Positions 7,354 through 12,482 of a stretch of 12,482 nucleotides of DNA are shown piece by piece. Under the pieces are notes generated by a model. That model was not told where the DNA came from and did not search any database. It saw nothing but the letters and a program-made list of their open reading frames with translations. Every line of letters begins with the position of its first letter. Positions within the stretch are counted from its first letter, which is position 1. The position numbers and the translations under genes are program-made. The DNA comes from AA29 sp041481445 (GTDB lineage: Bacteria; Acidobacteriota; Vicinamibacteria; Fen-336), in assembly GCA_041481445.1 (NCBI GenBank), contig JBGPBV010000183.1, positions 1 to 12,482 on the forward strand, given 5' to 3'.

Positions 7354-10300
7354 ATGCCGCGCCGATCGGGACTCTTCGCCGCGGTGGCCGTGCCGGCGCT
7401 GGGCCTCGCCCTGACGCAGGCGCCGCGGCCAGGCGCGACGCCGGCTCCTCCCCCGACCCCGCGCTCCGCCGCCCCGTCCGCGCGGGCCTCGCTGGAGGCG
7501 GCGTACCGCGCCAACAACGTCGGCGTGGGCCTCCTCGAGCAGTTCCGGCACGAGGAGGCGGCCGCCTCCTTCCGGAGAGCGCTCGCGCTGGCGCCGGGCC
7601 TGGCCCTCGCCCACGCCAACCTCGCGATCGCGCTGCTCAACGTCCCCAAGATCGAGGAGGCGCGCGCCGAGGCCCGGGTGGCCATCCCCCTCCTGCCCGG
7701 CGTGGCCCAGCCGCAGTACGTGCTCGGGCTGGCCGCGCGCGGCCTCGGGGCCGCCGAGGAGGCGCAGGCCGCGTTCCGGGCCGTCATCGCCCTCGACGGC
7801 CAGGACGTGGGGGCGCGCGTGAACCTCGGCCAGCTCCTCCTGCAGGACCGCCGCTACCCGGAGGCCATCGAGCAGCTCCGGGCCGCGGTGGCCGCCGAGC
7901 CGTTCAACGCGACCGCCGTCTACAACCTGGGCCTCGCGCTGGTGCGGTCCGGCCAGGCGGACGAGGGCCAGCGCGCGATGGAGCGCTTCCGCGCCCTCAA
8001 GGAGAGCGGATACGGCACGCTGCTCGCCAACGCCTATCCCGAGCAGGGCCGGTACGCCGAGGCGCTGGCCTCCACGGGCGCGGAGCCGGACCTCGTGGAC
8101 GCGGCCACGCCACCCGTCCAGCTCGTGGATGCGACCGCGCGCTGGCTGCCGTCCGCGCCCGCCTCCGCTCCCGCCGCCGGCCCCGGCGGCCTCACGCTGG
8201 CCGACGTCGATGGCGACGGGCGCCTGGACCTCGTCTCGGTCGGACCCGGCGGTCTCCGTCTCTACCTGAATGACGGAGGGCGCCTGGTCGATGCGACGTT
8301 GGGCCGGGGGCTCGATCCCGCGCTCACCGGTGCGGGCGTGGTGGCCGCGGACGTCGACAACGACACGCGCCCGGACCTGCTCGTCCTCGGCCCGAGCGGG
8401 CCCCGCCTGTATCACAACGACGGCGCGCGCTTCGCCGACGTCACGGCGGGCGCCGGCCTGGAGAGCGCGGGGCCGGCTCTCTCCGCCGCCCTCGTCGACG
8501 CCGACCACGACGGCGACCTCGACATCCTCCTGGCCGCGACCACCGCCCTTGACGGCCGCGCCCTCCCGCATCGTCTCTTCCAGAACGACGGCACCGCGCG
8601 CTTCAAGGACGTGGCGGCCGCGGCCGGCCTCGGCGGCGCCGCCACGGCCGGAGTGGCCGTCGTCCCCACCGACTTCGACAACCACCGCGACGTCGACCTG
8701 CTCGTGGCCGGCCCCCGCGCCGTCCAGCTCTTCCAGAACCAGCGGGACGGCACCTTCCGCGACGTCGCGGCCGCGGTGGGTCTGGGCGCGGTGCGGGCCG
8801 CCCGCAGCGTGACCACCGGAGACCTCAACCAGGACGACGTCCCCGACCTCGTGTTCGCGGTGGAGGGCGGCCCGGCCGTGGTCGCGATGAGCAACGGCAA
8901 GGGCGGGTTCGCGCCGAGCGATCTCCCCGAAGCGGCGCGGGACGCGCGACAGGTGCTGGTCGCGGACTACGACGGCGACGGGCTCCTCGACCTGCTCGTG
9001 CTCCGCGCGGACGGGCTGCGCGTCCTGCGCAACCTGGGCGGCGGCGCCTGGGCGGACGTGACGGCCGCCGCCGTGCCCGCGGCCTCGGCGGCGCGGGGCG
9101 CGGCCGGCTTCGCCGCCGGCGACCTCGACGGCGACGGCCACACGGACGTCGTCCTGCGCATGGATTCGGGCGACCTGCGCATCCTCGAGAACCACGGCCG
9201 CGCCAGCCATGCGCTCACCGTCCGGCTGGCCGGGCTGGTGAGCAACCGCAGCGGCGTCGGGTCGAAGGTGACGCTGCGGGCGGGGAGCCTGCGCGAGCGG
9301 CTCGAGACCTCCGCCGCCACGCCGCCCGCCGCTCCCGCCGACCTGGTGTTCGGCCTGGGTCCGCGCACCACCGCGGACGCCGTCCGCATCCTCTGGCCGG
9401 CGGGCATCCTGCAGACCGAGCTGCCGGCGGGAGACGGCGCCACCGCCACCCCCGCCGCCGTCGCGCGTCTCGAGGTCAAGGAGCTGGACCGCAAGCCGTC
9501 GTCCTGCCCGTTCCTCTACGCCTGGAACGGCCGCGCGCTCGCGTTCGTCACCGACTTCATGGGCGGCGGCGAGATGGGCTACTGGGAGGGCCCCGGCGAG
9601 TACAACCATCCCGATCCCGACGAGTACGTGCGCCTGGCCGACGACCAGCTCCGGCCGCGCGAAGGGCGGCTCGAGCTGCGCGTGACCAACGAGCTCGAGG
9701 AGGCGCTGTTCGTGGACCGGCTCTCCCTCCTGGCCGTGGACCACCCGGGCGACGTCGAGGTCTATCCGGACGAAGGGATGCGCCAGCCCGCGCCGCGCTT
9801 CCGGCTGGTGGGCGTGCGCGATCCCCATCCGGTCGCCGCGGCCACGGACGAGCGGGGAGGCGACGTGAGCGATCGTCTGGCTCGGCGGGACCGCCGGTTC
9901 GTGGACGGCTTCCCGCTCCGGCGCATCCGCGGTTACGCGGGCGAGCACGCGCTGACCCTGGACCTCGGCCCGGGCGACGACACCGTCCTCCTCCTGACCG
10001 GATGGACCGACTACGCGTTCTCCACCGACAACGTGGCCGCGCGCCAGGCCGGCTTCGAGATGAAGGCTCCGGTGCTCCAGGTCGAGGACGCCGCCGGCGC
10101 CTGGACGACCGTGATCGACGACCTCGGCATCCCGGTCGGACGCCCGCAGACGCTGGCCGTCGAGATGGCGGGCCGCTGGCGCAGCGCGGCGCGGCGCGTC
10201 CGCATCGTGACGAACATGCGGATCTACTGGGACCAGGCCCGGGTGGGGACGCGGGCTGCACTTGCGGGCGTGCCCGCGCGCCTGGAGGCCGTCCGCGCCG

Positions 10301-10767
10301 ATCTCCACGAGCGCGGGTTCTCGGCCGAGGTGTCCCCCGACGGACGCGAGCCCTTCGGCTACGACTACGCGCGCGTCAGCGTCTCATCGCCCTGGAAGGC
10401 ATTCCCCGGACGCTACACGCGCACGGGCGACGTGCGCGAGCTGCTGGCCGCCGTCGACGACCTCTTCGTGATCTCGAAGCCGGGCGACGAGATCGCGCTC
10501 AGCTTCGACGCGGGCGCGCTGCCCCCGCTGGGGCCCGGCCGGCGGCGCACGTACCTGCTGCACTCGGACGGCTTCAGCAAGGAGATGGACCTCCATTCCG
10601 CGACGCCCGACGTGCTGGGGCCGCTCCCCTTCCACGGCATGACGCGCTATCCCTACGCCGCCCCCGAGGCCTATCCGATGACCCCGGCGCGGGCGCGGGT
10701 CATGGAGGCCTACAACACGAGAGTGGTCCGCTCGGTCGAGGGACCGCTCACGGCACAGGCGCGCTAG
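7354..10767 (+). CDS. TPR + FG-GAP/VCBS + ASPIC/UnbV protein with a long C-terminal module of unknown function
   Basis: The 1137-residue product has a signal-like start (MPRRSGLFAAVAVPALGLAL) and a Pro/Ala-rich linker. Residues about 44-240 hold four to five TPR units (such as NVGVGLLEQFRHEEAAASF and AVYNLGLALVRSGQADEG). Residues about 284-605 hold seven FG-GAP-type loops, some degenerate: DVDGDGRLD (284), DVDNDTRPD (334), DADHDGDLD (383), DFDNHRDVD (440), DLNQDDVPD (490), DYDGDGLLD (539) and DLDGDGHTD (590). An ASPIC/UnbV domain follows (about 618-706: HALTVRLAGL, SNRSGVGSKV, VRILWPAG). The last 430 residues begin with SSCPFLYAWNGRALAFVTDF and continue through HPDPDEYVRLADDQLRPREG and LRVTNELEEALFVDRL; I have no functional name for this module. 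The ATG lies 5 nt after the previous stop, so the gene is in the same operon. The 3' end overlaps the deiodinase-like gene by 20 bp. Longer upstream extension of this frame is a shadow of the preceding genes. Confidence 0.9.
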   Translation: MPRRSGLFAAVAVPALGLALTQAPRPGATPAPPPTPRSAAPSARASLEAAYRANNVGVGLLEQFRHEEAAASFRRALALAPGLALAHANLAIALLNVPKIEEARAEARVAIPLLPGVAQPQYVLGLAARGLGAAEEAQAAFRAVIALDGQDVGARVNLGQLLLQDRRYPEAIEQLRAAVAAEPFNATAVYNLGLALVRSGQADEGQRAMERFRALKESGYGTLLANAYPEQGRYAEALASTGAEPDLVDAATPPVQLVDATARWLPSAPASAPAAGPGGLTLADVDGDGRLDLVSVGPGGLRLYLNDGGRLVDATLGRGLDPALTGAGVVAADVDNDTRPDLLVLGPSGPRLYHNDGARFADVTAGAGLESAGPALSAALVDADHDGDLDILLAATTALDGRALPHRLFQNDGTARFKDVAAAAGLGGAATAGVAVVPTDFDNHRDVDLLVAGPRAVQLFQNQRDGTFRDVAAAVGLGAVRAARSVTTGDLNQDDVPDLVFAVEGGPAVVAMSNGKGGFAPSDLPEAARDARQVLVADYDGDGLLDLLVLRADGLRVLRNLGGGAWADVTAAAVPAASAARGAAGFAAGDLDGDGHTDVVLRMDSGDLRILENHGRASHALTVRLAGLVSNRSGVGSKVTLRAGSLRERLETSAATPPAAPADLVFGLGPRTTADAVRILWPAGILQTELPAGDGATATPAAVARLEVKELDRKPSSCPFLYAWNGRALAFVTDFMGGGEMGYWEGPGEYNHPDPDEYVRLADDQLRPREGRLELRVTNELEEALFVDRLSLLAVDHPGDVEVYPDEGMRQPAPRFRLVGVRDPHPVAAATDERGGDVSDRLARRDRRFVDGFPLRRIRGYAGEHALTLDLGPGDDTVLLLTGWTDYAFSTDNVAARQAGFEMKAPVLQVEDAAGAWTTVIDDLGIPVGRPQTLAVEMAGRWRSAARRVRIVTNMRIYWDQARVGTRAALAGVPARLEAVRADLHERGFSAEVSPDGREPFGYDYARVSVSSPWKAFPGRYTRTGDVRELLAAVDDLFVISKPGDEIALSFDAGALPPLGPGRRRTYLLHSDGFSKEMDLHSATPDVLGPLPFHGMTRYPYAAPEAYPMTPARARVMEAYNTRVVRSVEGPLTAQAR
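10725..10745 (-). terminator. Inverted repeat just past the selenoprotein gene stop (possible terminator)
   Basis: GGTCC (10725-10729) pairs with GGACC (10741-10745), and CTC (10731-10733) pairs with GAG (10738-10740) around a 4-nt loop, with a one-base bulge. On the minus strand it starts 2 nt after the TGA at 10748-10750. No U-run follows, and the repeat lies inside the coding end of the opposite gene, so it may be chance. Confidence 0.25.
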
Positions 10768-11446
10768 ACGGGCTCGCGGCCACCGGCGGCGGCGCCGGCC
10801 GGGCGGGCACGAGACCCGCGAGGGCGGCCTCCGCCTCCTCCGGCTTGAACCCGAACGGCCCGACTTTCCCCTTGTAGAGGATCTTCCCGCCCGTGCCGAG
10901 GATGTAGATGCGCTCGGGCCAGGCCGCGAAGGCCGCGTCCGTCCGGTTGTCCATGGCGTCGATGGCGAGCGGAACGCGGTACTTCAGCCGGTCGACGAGG
11001 ACCTTGGCCAGCTCCTGGCGCTCCTCGAAGCGCCTCGGCTGCTTGAAGACGAACTGGTCCTTGCGGTTCGAGTCCGTCTGCCACTCGTCGTCGGGGTGGG
11101 CCTCCGCGATGTACACGGTGAGGAACCGCGCGCGGCCTTCGTACTCGTCGTAGATGCGATGAAGATCCACGATCTTCCTGCGGAACGGCGGTCAGGTGCA
11201 GCTCCCGAACACCAGGAAGACCGGCCGCGGACCGTCCCAGAGCTGCGAGAGCCGGACCGCGGTGCCGTCGTACATCGTGAGCGCGAGGTCGGGCGCCTGG
11301 TCCCCGACCTTCAACGACCCGCGCTCGCGCCGATCGTAGCGGCCGTAGTGGACGAACCCCGCCTTCAGGAGCTCGTAGTACGCGAGCGCGCCGCCGGCCA
11401 GGACGAGCACCGTGATGGCCGAGCCGATCAGGATCTTGCCACGCAC
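10748..11446 (-). CDS. Iodothyronine deiodinase-like selenoprotein (in-frame UGA read as selenocysteine)
   Basis: Read through the TGA at 11192-11194, this gives 232 residues: M1-R-G-K, a membrane anchor (about 5-27), then a thioredoxin-like domain. The segment FLVFGSC-T-U-PPF (C83, U85) corresponds to the vertebrate deiodinase active site FGSCTUPPF. It is followed by FLTVYIAEAHPDDEW (E115, H117, W122), IDAMDN (D166, N167), RIYILG and YKGKVGPFGF, all in family order and spacing. Deiodinases remove iodine reductively; bacterial members have no proven substrate, so a thiol/selenol redox or dehalogenase role outside the cytoplasmic membrane is inferred. A second His seen in vertebrate enzymes appears to be Pro here (P137). 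The start is GTG 11446, giving a basic residue pair before the anchor; ATG 11476 is possible but overlaps the divergent gene. No Shine-Dalgarno is seen, and a CATAAT box just upstream suggests a leaderless transcript. The tail is Pro/Ala-rich. Standard gene calling would split or truncate this gene. Confidence 0.88.
11161..11177 (-). promoter_or_regulatory. Predicted bacterial SECIS hairpin
   Basis: The minus-strand RNA reads GAAGAUC-GUG-GAUCUUC, a perfect 7-bp stem with a 3-nt loop. It begins 14 nt after the UGA, so the loop starts 21 nt after it. The first loop base is G. From memory of the bacterial SECIS model, a stem-loop within the coding region soon after the UGA, a short apical loop and a G in the first loop positions are the features recognised by SelB. 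Here it overlaps codons 91-96 of the selenoprotein. Confidence 0.75.
11192..11194 (-). other. Selenocysteine codon (UGA), residue 85 of the deiodinase-like protein
   Basis: TCA on the plus strand is TGA on the minus strand. It sits at the exact place of the catalytic Sec in vertebrate deiodinases, two residues after C83 and just before Pro-Pro-Phe. The frame continues for 147 more sense codons with conserved family motifs. TGA is a normal stop at 416-418, 561-563, 5604-5606 and 10748-10750, so this is a local recoding event and not a different genetic code. Confidence 0.87.
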
Positions 11447-11451
11447 GGCGG

Positions 11452-11458
11452 TATTATG
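11452..11458. promoter_or_regulatory. Possible bidirectional -10 box between selenoprotein and amidase genes
   Basis: The only AT-rich stretch between the divergent starts reads TATTAT on the plus strand (11452-11457) and CATAAT on the minus strand (11458-11453), each matching TATAAT at five of six positions. On the minus strand, transcription about 7 nt on would begin at or next to the GTG at 11446. I see no convincing -35 box at 16-18 nt on either strand, so this is a weak call. Confidence 0.3.
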
Positions 11459-11467
11459 CCGGAAGCC

Positions 11468-12481
11468 ATGGACCATATCCGTTACAGCGCCGCCTGCTGC
11501 CAGACCGACCTCCCCAATCCCGTCGACCGCGGCCAGATGCGGGCCAACACCGACCGCATGCTGGCCATGATCGACTCCGCCGTGGCCGGGGCCGCGCCCT
11601 TCCTCCCCGTGCGTCTGGTCGTCTTCCCCGAGTTCGCGCACGCCGCCCCCGTGTTCGTGACCGTGGCCGAGCTGCTCGAGAAGCTGGCGGTAGAGGTCCC
11701 GAACGAGCACACCGACCGCATCACGGCCAAGGCGCGCGACCACGGCCTCTACGTCCAGACGGGATCGATGATCGAGCGCGACGCGAAGTGGCCGGGCGTC
11801 GTGTTCAACACCACCTGCCTCGTCGGGCCGGAGGGCATCCTCTACAAGTATCGGAAGGTGAATCCCTGGATCCCCTACGAGGTCCAGGCCAGCCCCCACG
11901 ACCTGCCCGGCTACGACGAGCCCCTGTTCCCGGTGGCGGACACCGCCATCGGCCGGATCGGCTGCGCGATCTGCTACGACTGGCTCTTCCCGGAGGCGAT
12001 CCGGCAGCTCGCCGCGAACGGGGCGGAGGTCCTCGTCCGCGTCTCCGCCTACATGGACCCGTGGGGCGCCACCGATCCCATGGACTGGTGGACGGTCGTC
12101 AACCGCTGTCGCGCCCTCGAGAACATGGCCTACGTGGTGGCGACGAACCAGGGGGCGAGCCTCAAGCGCTATCCGCCCTACTCCTGGCCGGGGGGCAGTC
12201 AGATCGTGGACTTCGACGGCCGGCTCCTGGCCCAGGCCTCCCCCGGCCCCGGCGAGCGGATCGTGGTGGCGCCCGTCGACGTGTCCGCGCTGCGCCACGA
12301 GCGCGCCACTCGCCAGGGCCACCAGATGCTCGCCCACCTGCGCACGGAGGCCTATCCCGTCTACCGCGGCCATTGCTATCCGCCCGCCCTGGAAGACGGC
12401 GTCGCGCCCGGCGCGCTCTCCTACGAGCGCAACGTCACCCTGATCGAGGACGCCAAGCGGCGGACCCGAACGCGCTCCTAG
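11468..12481 (+). CDS. Nitrilase-superfamily amidase (C-N hydrolase)
   Basis: The 337-residue product hydrolyses a non-peptide C-N bond, probably of a small amide. The nitrilase triad is intact: E55 in VVFPEFAHA, K130 in YKYRKVNPWIP and C169 in GCAICYDWLFPEA. An additional Glu (E138, in WIPYE) occupies the place of the second Glu used by aliphatic amidases and formamidases, whose KYRKxxPWxPxE motif this resembles. Other hallmarks are GAEVLVRVSAYMDP, NRCRALENMAYVVATNQG and GGSQIVDFDGRLLA. The length suits the amidase branch (about 330-350). No signal peptide is present, so it is cytoplasmic. I use ATG 11468; ATG 11456 in the same frame adds MPEA, and neither has a strong Shine-Dalgarno, the better being GGAAG close to 11468. 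It is divergent from the selenoprotein gene. The precise substrate (aliphatic amide, formamide, carbamoyl compound) cannot be told. Confidence 0.9.
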   Translation: MDHIRYSAACCQTDLPNPVDRGQMRANTDRMLAMIDSAVAGAAPFLPVRLVVFPEFAHAAPVFVTVAELLEKLAVEVPNEHTDRITAKARDHGLYVQTGSMIERDAKWPGVVFNTTCLVGPEGILYKYRKVNPWIPYEVQASPHDLPGYDEPLFPVADTAIGRIGCAICYDWLFPEAIRQLAANGAEVLVRVSAYMDPWGATDPMDWWTVVNRCRALENMAYVVATNQGASLKRYPPYSWPGGSQIVDFDGRLLAQASPGPGERIVVAPVDVSALRHERATRQGHQMLAHLRTEAYPVYRGHCYPPALEDGVAPGALSYERNVTLIEDAKRRTRTRS

Positions 12482-12482
12482 C

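Noticed and set aside
7345..10308. Long antisense frame opposite the second CRTAC1 gene (987 codons)
   Set aside because: It is the mirror frame of the Asp/Gly-rich repeats and has low-complexity composition and no domain signature.
11192..11194. TGA as a nonsense mutation or pseudogene in the deiodinase-like gene
   Set aside because: The codon is at the precise catalytic Sec position, the downstream frame is intact with conserved motifs, and a SECIS-like hairpin follows. A sequencing error (TGC to TGA) cannot be fully excluded without reads.
11096..11467. N-terminal extension of the amidase frame to 11096
   Set aside because: It is antisense to the selenoprotein gene, with no family similarity; nitrilase-family N-termini begin just before the first beta strand (IRYSAACCQTD).
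11192..12373. Long minus-strand frame of 393 codons upstream of the TGA
   Set aside because: Beyond about 11476 it lies wholly antisense to the well-supported amidase gene and shows no family features. Only the last 84-94 codons belong to the selenoprotein.
1..12482. Global reassignment of TGA (alternative genetic code)
   Set aside because: TGA ends the HNH, GH20, cytochrome and deiodinase-like genes at sensible C-termini, so it is a normal stop here.

Overview
This is a very GC-rich (roughly 70% or more by eye), densely coded bacterial window. It holds seven supportable protein genes and no RNA genes or CRISPR array that I can see. The gene families point to an Acidobacteriota-like bacterium or a similar high-GC environmental lineage such as Myxococcota: a multiheme cytochrome/TPR protein with two CRTAC1 (FG-GAP plus ASPIC/UnbV) proteins, a bacterial deiodinase-like selenoprotein and a secreted GH20 enzyme. 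That assignment is inference from gene content.

Left edge (2-418, +): the 3' end of an HNH endonuclease gene, cut off by the window. Next (561-2696, -): an exported GH20 beta-N-acetylhexosaminidase with the catalytic Asp-Glu pair intact. A divergent intergenic region (2697-2777) carries a strong sigma-70-like promoter (TTGACA, 17 nt, TATTCT) facing right.

Centre (2778-10767, +): three tightly packed genes, very likely one operon. The first encodes a 942-residue membrane-anchored protein with five CxxCH haem c sites and a C-terminal TPR array. The second (start overlapping the previous stop as ATGA) encodes an exported CRTAC1-type beta-propeller with an ASPIC/UnbV domain. The third, starting 5 nt further on, encodes a 1137-residue TPR + FG-GAP + ASPIC/UnbV protein with a long conserved-looking C-terminal module of unknown function. 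I infer an envelope redox or assembly module.

Right part (10748-11446, -): the most interesting locus. Read normally it gives two pieces split by an in-frame TGA. Read with TGA as selenocysteine it gives one 232-residue membrane-anchored protein that matches the iodothyronine deiodinase family at its active site (FGSCT-U-PPF, then VYIAEAHPDDEW). A perfect 7-bp hairpin with a GUG loop begins 14 nt after the TGA and fits the bacterial SECIS pattern. Its 3' end overlaps the end of the third operon gene by 20 bp, tail to tail. TGA ends four genes normally in this window, so recoding here is local. No selA, selB, selC or selD gene is in the window.

Right edge (11468-12481, +): a nitrilase-superfamily amidase with an intact Glu-Lys-Cys triad, divergent from the selenoprotein gene with only about 21 nt between start codons.
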